Positions 9,531 through 19,381 are shown, counted from the stretch's first letter. The stretch is 64,000 nt of DNA from Nostoc sp. TCL240-02 (GCF_013343235.1 NZ_CP040094.1:2728501-2792500); one strand, 5' to 3'. The notes: generated from the sequence alone by a model not told the origin. A program made the numbers and translations.

Positions 9531-10232
9531 ATGATTCCTATTAGTGATAATATTCGTTGTTGGAATAAGCCGATTATTAATTATTGGCTAATTGGCATTA
9601 ATATTGCCGTGTTTTTATGGGAAATTAAACTAGAGCTTAGTGATACTTTGGGCCCTTTTGTCAATAGTTTGGGTGTGATTCCGGCCCAGATTAGTGGGGC
9701 AATTACAAATGCACTCTTCTTCAACAACTCTGCTGCTTGGATAATTGTAATTTGGCGGATATTTTCATTACTTTTTGGAATATTTCTGCACGGCAGTTTT
9801 AGTCAGATATTGGGAAATCTATTATTTCTATGGGTTTTTGGTAAGACTGTAGAAAATATTTTGGGACACAGACGGTATCTGGAATTTTATCTGGTGGCTG
9901 GCATTTTAACAGGGGTTGTACAAATTTTGATTCAACCGAGTTTGACAGTACCATTAATTGGGGGCAATGGCGCGATCGCAGCTATTTTAGGAGCATACAT
10001 TATGAAGTTTTCTAAAGCTAAAATTGATACCATTTTGCCGTTAATTATTGTATATATTCCTATCGAAGTTCCCGCCTTTCTCTATATATTTTGGTGGTTT
10101 GTGCAACAGTTATTTTATGGTATAGGCAGTTTAAATATTCCCCCCATTGGCGTAAATCAATCGGGTGTTGTCTTCTGGGGGCAGATTGTGGGATTATTCA
10201 GTGGTGCGGCTTTCATGCGATTGAAGAGATAA
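9531..10232 (+). CDS. Rhomboid-family membrane protein lacking the catalytic Ser and His
   Basis: This 233-residue protein has about six hydrophobic spans. The rhomboid landmarks are visible: HGSFSQILGNLLFLWVFG (His87 and the LGN turn), a family-typical EFYLVAG segment, GGNGAIAA in the span that normally carries GxSG, and VVFWGQIVGLFSGA where active rhomboids have AHxxG. The catalytic Ser is Asn146 and the catalytic His is Gln218, so intramembrane proteolysis is not expected. It may be a pseudoprotease that binds membrane clients, by analogy to iRhoms and derlins; this is inference. The start lies directly after a heptamer array with no clear Shine-Dalgarno. Confidence 0.82.
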   Translation: MIPISDNIRCWNKPIINYWLIGINIAVFLWEIKLELSDTLGPFVNSLGVIPAQISGAITNALFFNNSAAWIIVIWRIFSLLFGIFLHGSFSQILGNLLFLWVFGKTVENILGHRRYLEFYLVAGILTGVVQILIQPSLTVPLIGGNGAIAAILGAYIMKFSKAKIDTILPLIIVYIPIEVPAFLYIFWWFVQQLFYGIGSLNIPPIGVNQSGVVFWGQIVGLFSGAAFMRLKR

Positions 10233-10408
10233 TTGATTTGTCTTATCTTTAGACATGGCTTTTAAATACTAGAAGATATCTTTTGGCTAAAACTCTTATG
10301 TGCCTTTGGATGGATTGCATTTTTTAGCTTTAAAAATCATACTGCTAAAACTAGGGTATGCCTACTCTTCAAGTCAGTATTATTTTTGGTTATTAGCGGT
10401 TTATTAAA

Positions 10409-13045
10409 ATGTCAAATGTTGATAAAATTAATTCTAGACTTACTGATGAATTAGCAGTTTTACGGCAGCGTGTAGCTGAGTTAGAGCAAGCAGAAATATT
10501 TTATCAGCAAAGGCAAGTAGAACTAGAAGAACAATTAAGAAAACTGGCAATATCGGCACAACGTTCGCATATTTCAGTTTTAGAATATGAGATTGAATGC
10601 CATCTGGAGCAGGAGAAGTCTACAGGCTTTAATGTAACAACAGATGTGGCAGTGACTTTACAGCAACTCCAACAAGAAATTTTACAGCGACAACAGCTAG
10701 AAGTAATTCTGAAAAATAGTGAAGAACGGCTGAGGCTAGCTCTGGATGTTTCTCAGATGGGCTTATGGGATTGGAATATTTTAACCAATCAAGTCATCTG
10801 GTCTGAAAATTATGAACTGCTTTTTGGTCTACTTCCAAGTAGTTTTGATGGCCCTTATGAAACTTTTCAGAAGTGCGTTTATCCTGAAGACAAGCAATCT
10901 GTAATGCAAAGGATTAGCCAGGCTTTGGCACAAAAAACTGACTACAACGATGAATTTCGGATAATTCGCTCAGACCAAAGTGTACATTGGATTTCTGCCA
11001 AGGGAAAATTTGTCTATGACGAGTGTGGACAAGCGGTGCGAATGATCGGCGTTTGTATGGAAACTACTGTATGCAAACAGGCAGAAGAAAGTACTCGCGA
11101 ACTAACCACACAAGTCCAAGAACAGGCAAATGTTTTAAATGCCATCCTCACCGCCTCAGTCGATCACATTTATATCTTTGATCGCAGAGGTTGCTATCAG
11201 TATGTTAGTCGTGATGCAGCTACTATATTAGGTTTTAAACCCCAGAATCTTGTCGGAAAAACTTTGCAAGAACTGGATTTACCCACAGAACTTGTAGAAC
11301 AGGTAGACAATCAACTAAAAGCTGTGATTAAAACTGGGCAGCCCATCAAGGATGAGTGCAAATATGTAACTGCCGATGGAGTCCATTATTATGAATACAT
11401 TCTCACACCATTACGGAATTTAAACCAAAGTATTGAAGGCGTAATTACTGTTTCTCGTGATATTACCGAACACAAACGGGCAGAAAAATCATTACGCGAA
11501 AGTGAAGCTCGATTTCGGCGTTTGTTTGAGTCTAACCTAATCGGGGTTGCTTTTTGGAATGTGGATGGCTTCGTTATTGATGCCAATGATGCCTTTCTTC
11601 AACTAGCTGGTTACACTCGTGAGGAGTTTGCTATTTTAGGTAAAGTTAATTGGCGAGAACTCACTCCTATTGAATACAAGTATTTAGACGATCGCGCCAT
11701 TTTAGAGGTGCAAACCACTGGAGTTTCCAAAATTTACGAGAAAGAGTACATCCACCACAACGGTAAGCGAGTCCCAATTGTTTTGGGGATAGCCTTGCTG
11801 AATGACTCCCAAGAACATGGTGTTGCTTTTGTACTAGATATTACCGATCGCAAATTGGCTGAAAAAGAATGCGATCGCCTCCTCCAATGCGAAAGAACAG
11901 CACGCCAAGAAGCAGAGATCGCCAACCAAATTAAAGATGAGTTTCTGGCGGTTCTCTCCCATGAACTGCGAACCCCACTCAACCCTATCCTGGGATGGTC
12001 GAAAATGTTACGGACTCGCAAGTTTGATGAACAAACCACTCATCGCGCCTTGGAAACTATTGAACGCAACGCCAAGTTACAAACCCAACTAATTGAAGAT
12101 TTGTTGGATGTGTCTCGCATCCTCCAAGGAAAATTAAACTTAAATATCTGTCCAGTGAACTTGGTAATGGTAGTTGAAGCAGCACTAGAAACGGTACGGC
12201 TAGCAGCAGAAGCTAAATCAATTGAAATTCAGACCATATTTGATGCCAGTTTAGGGCAAGTAATGGGCGATCCAAATCGGCTCCAGCAAGTTGTGTGGAA
12301 TCTACTTTCTAATGCGGTAAAATTTACACCAACCGGAGGACGGGTAGGAATTCGACTCATGGAAGCTAGTAATCAGATTCAAATTCAAGTCAGCGATACA
12401 GGTAAGGGAATTAACCCAGACTTTTTGCCATTCGTGTTTGATTACTTTCGCCAAGCTGATGGCACAACTACACGCACATTTGGCGGACTAGGTTTAGGAT
12501 TAGCGATCGTGCGTAAGGTTGTAGAAATGCATGGGGGAAAAGTTCAAGCCGAAAGTCCTGGAGAAGGATCGGGTGCAACCTTTACTGTTGAACTACCGCT
12601 TTTGGTGAGAAGTGAACAAGTTCGGTATGAAGAGAATGAGTCTTTAGATTCTCAGCCTGAATCTTCACTCCTTTCGAATACTCAAGTTTTAGTGGTAGAC
12701 GATGAACCAGATATCCGCGACTTAGTGAGCTTCATTTTGCAAGACTACGGTGTACAAGTAACCGCAGTATCCTCAGCACTGGAGGCATTACAAGCGCTGT
12801 CTGAGTCGATACCAGATGTTTTAATCAGTGATATTGGAATGCCAAAGACAGACGGTTATATGCTGATGCGGGAAGTGCGATCGCGATCGCCGCAACAAGG
12901 AGGACACGTACCAGCGATCGCTCTAACAGCTTATGCAGGCGAAATGAATCAGCAGCAAGCACTAGCAGCCGGATTTCAAATGCATATTTCTAAACCAGTA
13001 GATCCAGATGTATTGGTAAAAGCGATCGTTGATTTGATCCAGTAG
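10409..13045 (+). CDS. Multi-PAS hybrid histidine kinase (coiled coil-PAS x3-HisKA-HATPase-REC)
   Basis: This 878-residue protein has no obvious membrane span. An N-terminal coiled coil (residues 1-110) precedes three PAS/PAC modules: about 95-220 (LALDVSQMGLWDWN), 235-355 (VSRDAATILGF) and 365-485 (FRRLFESNLIGVAFW). HisKA has SHELRTPLNPILGWSKMLR (His518), a form common in cyanobacterial phytochrome-like kinases. HATPase_c has GLGLGLAIVRKVV, and a C-terminal receiver carries Asp808 (LISDIGMPKTDG). It should phosphorylate its own receiver and perhaps an HPt partner. The signal is probably a redox or small-molecule cue read by PAS; no cofactor residue is identifiable. It stands alone. Confidence 0.93.
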   Translation: MSNVDKINSRLTDELAVLRQRVAELEQAEIFYQQRQVELEEQLRKLAISAQRSHISVLEYEIECHLEQEKSTGFNVTTDVAVTLQQLQQEILQRQQLEVILKNSEERLRLALDVSQMGLWDWNILTNQVIWSENYELLFGLLPSSFDGPYETFQKCVYPEDKQSVMQRISQALAQKTDYNDEFRIIRSDQSVHWISAKGKFVYDECGQAVRMIGVCMETTVCKQAEESTRELTTQVQEQANVLNAILTASVDHIYIFDRRGCYQYVSRDAATILGFKPQNLVGKTLQELDLPTELVEQVDNQLKAVIKTGQPIKDECKYVTADGVHYYEYILTPLRNLNQSIEGVITVSRDITEHKRAEKSLRESEARFRRLFESNLIGVAFWNVDGFVIDANDAFLQLAGYTREEFAILGKVNWRELTPIEYKYLDDRAILEVQTTGVSKIYEKEYIHHNGKRVPIVLGIALLNDSQEHGVAFVLDITDRKLAEKECDRLLQCERTARQEAEIANQIKDEFLAVLSHELRTPLNPILGWSKMLRTRKFDEQTTHRALETIERNAKLQTQLIEDLLDVSRILQGKLNLNICPVNLVMVVEAALETVRLAAEAKSIEIQTIFDASLGQVMGDPNRLQQVVWNLLSNAVKFTPTGGRVGIRLMEASNQIQIQVSDTGKGINPDFLPFVFDYFRQADGTTTRTFGGLGLGLAIVRKVVEMHGGKVQAESPGEGSGATFTVELPLLVRSEQVRYEENESLDSQPESSLLSNTQVLVVDDEPDIRDLVSFILQDYGVQVTAVSSALEALQALSESIPDVLISDIGMPKTDGYMLMREVRSRSPQQGGHVPAIALTAYAGEMNQQQALAAGFQMHISKPVDPDVLVKAIVDLIQ

Positions 13046-13075
13046 TCATTAGTCATTGGTCATTGGTCACTGGTA
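13044..13075. repeat. Short heptamer array (GTCATTG type)
   Basis: Four near copies of AGTCATT/GGTCATT directly follow the kinase stop codon. This is a third heptamer flavour in the window. Confidence 0.8.
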
Positions 13076-13171
13076 CATAACGAGTGTTTTGTGGGCGAAA
13101 AAAACTTTTTTGTTAAGGATTAGTTCTTTGTGCGCGTAGTATCTCAAGGACTCATTAACAATGCAATTCGA

Positions 13172-13312
13172 AACAATAGCATTGTCAGTCAAAACTATCG
13201 CATTGTCAGCCGAAACAATCGCATTGTCGGTCAAAACAATCGCATTGTTAGTCGAAACAATGGCACTGTCAGTCAAAACTATCGCATTGTCAGCCGAAAC
13301 AATCGCATTGTT
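13172..13312. repeat. 21-bp tandem repeat array 1 (6.7 units)
   Basis: Units contain ACAATCGCATTGT, a small palindrome, followed by variants of CAGTCGA. Read on the minus strand, the unit aligns with the units of the arrays at 15665 and 49108 (shared core CTGACAATGC or CTTACAATGC). The period is exactly 21 bp with substitutions only. Both strands are open because 21 is a multiple of three, so the ORFs at 13067-13276 and 13130-13447 are most likely artefacts of the repeat. It lies in the 408-bp gap between the kinase and GTPase genes. Confidence 0.92.
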
Positions 13313-13453
13313 ACCAATAAAATAAGCATTACTGTGCCCAAAGCGTGTATTGCTTCCATTCGAGAACCGCTACATAACACTACTAACGGTACTAGTTATC
13401 ACTTTGATAATCGCTATAAGATTAGTAAAAGGGTCTTCTACGTTTGAATAGAA

Positions 13454-14788
13454 ATGATTGAGCAACGTGATGCTGACTCACCAACAACTGATTCTCAGCA
13501 ATTGAGTGAACCGACCGATGGAGCAACTACCAAGTCGGTCGATAATTCTTGGACAAACCGCATTGGTGGTGTCTGGAACACAGCAACAACACGTTTAACC
13601 AAACTCCTACCTGTAGAACAACTGGCACAAACTGTTGTTGAATGGTTTAGCGTCAGTGAAACTCAGGTTGCGGAGATTTTAGAGAAAATCCGAGCCGAAC
13701 TGCCAACCACAGAAGCACTGCTGATTGGTAAACCCCAAGCCGGGAAAAGTTCAATTGTGCGGGGATTAACAGGAGTTTCGGCTGAGATTATTGGTCAGGG
13801 TTTTCGTCCTCACACGCAACACACGCAACGCTATGCCTATCCTTCCAATGACCTGCCGCTATTAGTTTTTACTGATACGGTGGGACTAGGTGATGTCAAC
13901 CAAGATACCCAAACAATCATTCAAGAGTTAGTTGGCGATTTACAAAAGGAAACTGGTTCCGCCAGAATCCTTCTGTTGACGGTCAAAATCAACGATTTTG
14001 CAACTGATACACTCCGACAAATTGCTCAAAAGTTACGCCAGCAGTATCCAAATATTCCCTGTCTGCTAGTAGTTACTTGCTTGCATGAGGTTTATCCTGC
14101 TGATATTGTCGATCATCCTGCCTATCCGCCAGATTATCAAGAAGTCAACCGCGCATTTGCGGCAATGCAGCAAGCCTTCGCCGGGATAACTGACCGCTCT
14201 GTATTAATTGACTTTACCCTAGAAGAAGATGGCTACGATCCGGTATTTTATGGCTTAGAAGCACTGCGAGATTCTTTGGCAGAACTTCTCCCACAAGCAG
14301 AAGCGCAGGCGATTTATCAGCTATTAGATCGAGAAGAAGCTGGTAAGCAACTTGGCAACCTTTATAGAGATGCAGCACGCCGTTATATTTTGCCATTTGC
14401 AATTATGTCTGCAACTCTTGCGGCTGTACCTCTGCCTTTTGCCACAATGCCTGTACTAACTGCCTTGCAAGTATCAATGGTGGGTCTGTTGGGTAAATTA
14501 TATGGACAGACAATTACACCATCACAGGCGGGGGGTGTTGTCAGTGCGATCGCAGGTGGTTTCTTAGCACAGGCAATTGCACGGGAATTAATTAAGTTTA
14601 TACCAGGTTTTGGGAGCGCGATCGCAGCGTCTTGGGCAGCCGCCTACACCTGGGCACTAGGGGAAGCAGCCTGCGTTTATTTTGGTGATTTAATGGGAGG
14701 TAAGAAACCCGATCCCCAAAGAATTCAGTTAGTAATGCAAGAAGCGTTTCAGGCGGCGCAAGAACGGTTTAAGGGAATTAAACGTTAA
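13454..14788 (+). CDS. GTPase with C-terminal DUF697-type membrane domain
   Basis: This 444-residue protein has P-loop GKPQAGKS (residues 92-99), switch II DTVGLGD, and the beta-strand ILLLTVKINDF before the base-recognition region. The last ~150 residues (ILPFAIMSATLAAVPLPF, then LLGKLYGQ) carry hydrophobic helices typical of DUF697/YcjF-like proteins. These are dynamin- or Era-like GTPases at the inner membrane; the exact function is unknown. The base-specifying NKxD is not obvious (VTCLHE lies where it might be), so guanine specificity is not proven from sequence. A short, poorly Shine-Dalgarno-like leader (AATAGAA) precedes the ATG at 13454. It is monocistronic and converges on arfB. Confidence 0.85.
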   Translation: MIEQRDADSPTTDSQQLSEPTDGATTKSVDNSWTNRIGGVWNTATTRLTKLLPVEQLAQTVVEWFSVSETQVAEILEKIRAELPTTEALLIGKPQAGKSSIVRGLTGVSAEIIGQGFRPHTQHTQRYAYPSNDLPLLVFTDTVGLGDVNQDTQTIIQELVGDLQKETGSARILLLTVKINDFATDTLRQIAQKLRQQYPNIPCLLVVTCLHEVYPADIVDHPAYPPDYQEVNRAFAAMQQAFAGITDRSVLIDFTLEEDGYDPVFYGLEALRDSLAELLPQAEAQAIYQLLDREEAGKQLGNLYRDAARRYILPFAIMSATLAAVPLPFATMPVLTALQVSMVGLLGKLYGQTITPSQAGGVVSAIAGGFLAQAIARELIKFIPGFGSAIAASWAAAYTWALGEAACVYFGDLMGGKKPDPQRIQLVMQEAFQAAQERFKGIKR

Positions 14789-14819
14789 GACTGATTTCTC
14801 ATAACACTAAGCCTAAAAT

Positions 14820-15236
14820 CTAAAATTCTGTCACTTGTCCTCTGTTAGATTTAACCTGTCCGCGCTTAGTTTTGTAGTCAAGGCGCTTTCTTTGAGAACT
14901 GCGAGTTGGTTTCGTGGGTTTGCGTTTTATCGTCACGACAACTGCACTTTGAATGAGTTCTTGAAGTCGTTTCAAAGCTGATTCCCGATTGTTTTCTTGG
15001 CTTCGGTGTTCCTGCGCTTTGATGACAACAACTCCTTCCTGGGTAATGCGTCTATCGTTCAGCTTTAAAAGCTGTTCTTTATAATAATCTGGTAATGATG
15101 AAGCGACAATATCGAAGCGTAAGTGAATTGCTGTGGAAACCTTATTTACATTCTGGCCTCCTGCTCCTTGCGAACGAATCGCACTAATTTCAATATCACT
15201 CTGGGGGATTATAACTTTGTTGGAAATTTGCAGCAT
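14820..15236 (-). CDS. arfB: Alternative ribosome-rescue peptidyl-tRNA hydrolase ArfB (YaeJ/ICT1 family)
   Basis: This 138-residue protein has the release-factor catalytic motif in RSQGAGGQNVNKV (GGQ) near its N-terminus. It lacks the codon-recognition domain of RF1/RF2 and ends in a basic tail (KRKPTKPTRSSQRKRL and further Lys/Arg). That is the ArfB layout: the tail enters the empty mRNA channel of stalled ribosomes and GGQ hydrolyses peptidyl-tRNA. The length matches the family (about 140). It lies 45 bp downstream of a small S4-domain protein gene on the same strand, so the two may be co-transcribed as a translation-related unit. Confidence 0.93.
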   Translation of the reverse strand: MLQISNKVIIPQSDIEISAIRSQGAGGQNVNKVSTAIHLRFDIVASSLPDYYKEQLLKLNDRRITQEGVVVIKAQEHRSQENNRESALKRLQELIQSAVVVTIKRKPTKPTRSSQRKRLDYKTKRGQVKSNRGQVTEF

Positions 15237-15281
15237 CGCTCACAAGGCAAAAGAGGAACTTTTTAATTTGGGATAAAATTT

Positions 15282-15536
15282 TTACTCGGTTTGTTCGGGA
15301 AAATCTATTACTATATGTTGGTCTTCATTGTTATCCAAATTCACTTCTAAAGTCTTTCCTTCTATTGTCACTTTATCACCCGGTACTAGCCTCCGCCCTC
15401 GTCGGGTTTCTTGCATACCGTTTACTTGGACATCGCCACCTTGAATCATTAGCTTGGCTTGTCCTCCAGTTGGCACTATACCCATCAACTTTAAATATTG
15501 GTTTAACTTAATTGTGTTATCTCGGATTTTCTTCAT
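15282..15536 (-). CDS. Small S4-domain RNA-binding protein
   Basis: The 84 residues are almost entirely one S4 fold: LNQYLKLMGIVPTGGQAKLM and DVQVNGMQETRRGRRLVPGD are classic S4 alpha-L elements. This resembles the YbcJ/YaaA-type stand-alone S4 proteins that bind structured RNA or ribosomal particles. It is probably in one transcript with arfB downstream. Its target RNA cannot be told from sequence. Confidence 0.88.
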   Translation of the reverse strand: MKKIRDNTIKLNQYLKLMGIVPTGGQAKLMIQGGDVQVNGMQETRRGRRLVPGDKVTIEGKTLEVNLDNNEDQHIVIDFPEQTE

Positions 15537-15664
15537 ACTAAATAAAACTACATCATCTTAATTGTACCCTGGTGTTATCAAGGCAAAGTATGAATCTATT
15601 GCGCCACATCACCAACTAAGTACAGTATTTCATTAATTCGTAGCGAATTAATTTGGTAGCAATG

Positions 15665-15826
15665 CAATGCCAATGCGTCGGCTGACAATACCAATGCGTC
15701 GGCTGACAATGCCAATGCGTCGGCTGACAATGCCAATGCGTCGGCTAACAATGCCAATACGTTGGCTGACAATGCCAATACGTTGGCTGACAATGCTAAT
15801 GCGTCGGCTGACAATGCTAATGCGTC
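15665..15826. repeat. 21-bp tandem repeat array 2 (7.7 units)
   Basis: Units read as CAATGCCAATGCGT plus CGGCTGA, each 21 bp = three heptamers, with a few A/G and C/T substitutions. It is the same family as the 49108 array and the inverted 13172 array. Overlapping ORFs in three frames (15596-15835, 15648-15851 and 15667-15876) are repeat artefacts. Confidence 0.93.
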
Positions 15827-15875
15827 CTGATGCATTTAAAACGCAAATCAACCTTTGGGCTGATTTTACTAGTTA

Positions 15876-15915
15876 GGTGTGGTGAAGCGTAGGCGTAGCC
15901 CGTCGTAGACATCGC
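15876..15915. repeat. Fragment of a GCGTAGGCGTAGCCC-type dispersed repeat
   Basis: GAAGCGTAGGCGTAGCCCG followed by a near-palindromic TCGTAGACATCGC resembles the small dispersed repeats common in Nostoc genomes. It lies in the leader of the helicase gene. I base this on recall of such repeats rather than a second full copy in the window. Confidence 0.4.
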
Positions 15916-16033
15916 TAAAACGAAAAACAGTAATGCCAGTTTATTATCTATAATGTTGATCGACAAAACTACCAGATATAGGTGAAAAAACTAGTCTGGA
16001 AGGTTCTTTTAGTGTGTTCAGGGGACTGGATCT

Positions 16034-19000
16034 ATGATTAAGCTCGGTTTATTGGTACAGTCCCAGAATAACTCTTTGGGTATCGGCAAAGTTACGGAAA
16101 TATCTGATACCAATGCAAACGTTGAGTATTTTTGCTCTATAGGGCAGCGTCTTCAAAAAACTTTACCTTTAAGTTCTCTCTCTGAAGTCAGGCTTGAACC
16201 ACAGGCTCGATGCTATATTAAGTACCAAACTCAGGATAAATGGATAGTTGGGAGAGTTTTCATTTGGGATGAAGATACAGAAATGTATCAAATTGATTTA
16301 CCAGATAAGAAAACTGCGATCGCTACTGAAGAAGACATTTACGTTCGTTGTAATCTCCCAAACACAGACCCCATCGAAACTTTAGCGATGAAGGGTCACG
16401 AAACGCCTTACTTCCACGACAAAAGATTGGCTTTCGTCAAATCCTTGATTAAGCAACGCGCTGTCAGTCGCGGAATGACAGGACTGATTTCGGCAAATAT
16501 TAATCTTTATCCTCACCAAGTTGAAGTTGTGCGGCGGGTACTGGAAGACCCAATTCAACGCTACTTGCTAGCAGACGAGGTGGGACTCGGAAAAACCATC
16601 GAAGCGGGTGCGATTCTGCGTCAATTCCTTTTGGATGAACCGAAAAAGGGTGCGGTGGTATTAGTTCCGCAATACTTGCTTAAACAATGGCGGACTGAGT
16701 TAGAAAACAAGTTTTACATTTCCCATTTTGGCAAACGGGTAGCGATGCTGGCGGTTGAAGATATTCATAAAATCAACCTGAAAGCGAGGATAGGCTGCTT
16801 AATTTTAGATGAAGCTCATCATATCGCAGCAATGGCGACTTCCAAAGATGCAACAGTGCGCCAGCGTTTTCAGACTTGTAAAGAACTTGCTCATAAAAGC
16901 GATCGCTTACTTTTATTATCTGCCACTCCTGTTCTCAATCATGAGCAAGATTTCTTGGCAATGTTGCACTTGCTCGACCCAGCAACCTATAAAATTGGTG
17001 ATTTAGCAGGTTTTCGTGCCAAAGTTGAAAGCCGTCAGGAAATTGGTAGACTTCTGCTTTCTTTCAAAGAAGGTGCTGAACCCGTTGTTCTCAAAAGCAA
17101 CTTGCAGCAACTACGAAACCTCTTAGCTGAGGATAAGTATTTCCTGAAGCTGGCGGATGATTTAGAAAATTGTTTACAAGCAAATTCTACCGAGCAAGAT
17201 CAAATAGTCCAAGCGATTCGTACTCACGTCAGCGATATCTATCGACTACACCGCCGAATGCTTCGCAACCGTCGCGCGGCGGTAGAAGATGTGATATTTG
17301 ACCGCAATTTTACACCCAAAGAAGAGTACGATTTAGACGAGCGATCGCCTGATATCCACGAACTCCTCAATCAATGGCGTAGTGTTGCTCCTGCTGAAAA
17401 GCCATATCAGCGAATTTTTCTGCTGTTATTTCTAGCGGCTGGTACTTGGTTAGGCATTTTAGAGCAGTTAATTACCGCCCGCTTAACTGGTAAGCCTGAT
17501 GCTAAACTCATCCAGGAGTTTAAAGAAGATGATCTTCGCGTCTTAACTACAACCCCCAAATTCTTTGAGGAAGAAGAGATTCTGCAATCCTTCCTTAAAA
17601 TTATTCGTCAACCCCAAGAAGACGGAGGACGGACGGAAAATTTAAAAACTGTACTGCTGAATCAGCTAGGTACATACTTCAAAATTCCCGCAAACGTTCG
17701 GAAGAATCAAAAGGAATTCATCACGAGAATACAGCAGAGAATCAAAAGACCAATTACTGGCGATATTCTGCCCAAATTTATTGTATTCACCAGTTTTGTC
17801 CAAAGTTGTGGCGAAATAGTCCGGTATTTGTCTGATACCTTTGGTGCAGAGACAATCGTCAAACATCAATTTGGAGAATCACCAGACAAAGTTGAGGAAG
17901 GCTTAAATAAGTTTAAGAATAACCCAAACTGCTTTATTTTAGTATGCGATCGCTCAGGAGAAGAAGGGCTTAATCTCCAATTTGCCGATTGGTTAATTCA
18001 TTTTGACCTTCCTTGGTCGCCTAATCAATTAGAGCAAAGACTTGGCAGACTTGACCGCATTGGCAGCAAAATTGGAGTCCAATCTTGTGTTTTGATTGGC
18101 CCCTATTTGGAAGATAGCCCTCACAATGCTTGGTATCAAGTATTAAAAGATGGATTTGGTATTTTCCAGCAATCAATTGCAAGTTTACAGTTTTATGTGG
18201 ATGATAAGCTTGCAGAATTAGAAACAGCTTTATTTCAATCAAGTGCTGCTGGATTATTAGAGATGATTTCGCCAATTCAAGAGCAAATTGAAGCCGAAAT
18301 TGCAAAAATTAGCGAACAAAATGCTCTTGATGAAATTGACGCTAACGATGAAATTGCCACCGAATATTTTCAAGACCTCGATAATTACGATGCTTGTCAT
18401 CTAGAAATGAAACGAGCAATTGAAGGCTGGATTTGTGAGGCGCTGGGATTTCGAGGACTGAATAATCCCGACTCATCAGAAATGCGACGTTATCAACCAT
18501 CAACGCGGACATTGGTTCCGATAAATGAGTTAAAAAATCGTTTTGCTGATAGTTATCTAGACCAATTTGGTACTTATAACCGCAGAGTTGCAAACCAGAA
18601 TCCTGGTATTAAACTCTTTCGAGTTGGGGAAGGATTTGTCGAAGCACTCTGGAACTATATAAACTGGGATGACCGAGGTGAAGCCTTTGCAATGTGGCGC
18701 ACTGATGCATCTTGGGATGCGAAAGAAGGAAAAGAGTGGTTCGGTTTTCAATGCAATTATGTAGTCGAGGCAAATTTAAGAGTTGCCAAGCAAGTTTTAC
18801 TAGATAACAAACTCGATAGTTCTCAATTCAAAAACTTGCAACGACGTGTTGATGCTCTATTTCCGCCAATTATAGAAACTATCTATGTTGATGGTCGCAA
18901 TGAGCCAATCCGCGTTGTTGAAGATAAAGCTCTCTTAAGTATTCTCCAACGTCCATATAAAGATAAAAACAGTAATCAAGGACGAGATTACAATCTGGCA

Positions 19001-19345
19001 AAAGAGCGCTTAGGAATTATTGACGATTTTGTTGACCCTAGTAAATGGCAAAATTTCTGCTATCAAGTACGTAATACTTCTGCGGAATTACTTTCAAATC
19101 GTCCCGATTTTCTTGACTTATGCCAAAGTTGTGCTAAGGTCGCCGATAAGAAATTAGCCAATAGAGTAGAACAATTACGCCTGCGTCTAAACCAACAAAG
19201 TTGGGATAACGCATTAGCTGAAGAATTGAAAATAGAAACTGCTTTAAATGCAGCCATTCTCCAAGGTATTCGCCAGCCTCAGATTAGGCTTGATTCTGTC
19301 GGCTTTATTGTTGTATCGGGGCGATCGCTCGTGCAATTTGAATGA
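16034..19345 (+). CDS. Large SNF2/RapA-like helicase (possibly DpdE-like)
   Basis: This 1103-residue protein has two RecA-like lobes of superfamily 2: motif I ADEVGLGKTIEAG (Lys187), motif II LDEAHH (Asp259), motif III LLSATPVLN, and C-lobe motifs V/VI in GEEGLNLQFADW and QLEQRLGRLDRIG. The N-terminal ~130 residues form a small beta-rich domain with repeated charged strands, as in RapA-type translocases. The ~400 C-terminal residues are unrecognised and mostly helical. Such proteins translocate on duplex DNA. Orphan relatives in cyanobacteria are sometimes named DpdE after the 7-deazaguanine DNA modification cluster; I see no other dpd gene here, so that name is only a possibility. The TTTAGTGTGTTCAGGGGACTGG leader is not repeated here as a signal; a GGGGA stretch precedes the ATG. 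A terminator follows the gene. Confidence 0.85.
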   Translation: MIKLGLLVQSQNNSLGIGKVTEISDTNANVEYFCSIGQRLQKTLPLSSLSEVRLEPQARCYIKYQTQDKWIVGRVFIWDEDTEMYQIDLPDKKTAIATEEDIYVRCNLPNTDPIETLAMKGHETPYFHDKRLAFVKSLIKQRAVSRGMTGLISANINLYPHQVEVVRRVLEDPIQRYLLADEVGLGKTIEAGAILRQFLLDEPKKGAVVLVPQYLLKQWRTELENKFYISHFGKRVAMLAVEDIHKINLKARIGCLILDEAHHIAAMATSKDATVRQRFQTCKELAHKSDRLLLLSATPVLNHEQDFLAMLHLLDPATYKIGDLAGFRAKVESRQEIGRLLLSFKEGAEPVVLKSNLQQLRNLLAEDKYFLKLADDLENCLQANSTEQDQIVQAIRTHVSDIYRLHRRMLRNRRAAVEDVIFDRNFTPKEEYDLDERSPDIHELLNQWRSVAPAEKPYQRIFLLLFLAAGTWLGILEQLITARLTGKPDAKLIQEFKEDDLRVLTTTPKFFEEEEILQSFLKIIRQPQEDGGRTENLKTVLLNQLGTYFKIPANVRKNQKEFITRIQQRIKRPITGDILPKFIVFTSFVQSCGEIVRYLSDTFGAETIVKHQFGESPDKVEEGLNKFKNNPNCFILVCDRSGEEGLNLQFADWLIHFDLPWSPNQLEQRLGRLDRIGSKIGVQSCVLIGPYLEDSPHNAWYQVLKDGFGIFQQSIASLQFYVDDKLAELETALFQSSAAGLLEMISPIQEQIEAEIAKISEQNALDEIDANDEIATEYFQDLDNYDACHLEMKRAIEGWICEALGFRGLNNPDSSEMRRYQPSTRTLVPINELKNRFADSYLDQFGTYNRRVANQNPGIKLFRVGEGFVEALWNYINWDDRGEAFAMWRTDASWDAKEGKEWFGFQCNYVVEANLRVAKQVLLDNKLDSSQFKNLQRRVDALFPPIIETIYVDGRNEPIRVVEDKALLSILQRPYKDKNSNQGRDYNLAKERLGIIDDFVDPSKWQNFCYQVRNTSAELLSNRPDFLDLCQSCAKVADKKLANRVEQLRLRLNQQSWDNALAEELKIETALNAAILQGIRQPQIRLDSVGFIVVSGRSLVQFE

Positions 19346-19381
19346 TATTATGTGAGGTTAAATAGCCTTAGTCAGTATACT

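Noticed and set aside
13067..13447. ORFs of 69 and 105 codons over the first 21-bp array
   Set aside because: A 21-bp period keeps all frames open; residues are pure repeat and have no start signal.
15596..15876. Three overlapping ORFs on array 2
   Set aside because: Same reason: repeat of seven codons on both strands.
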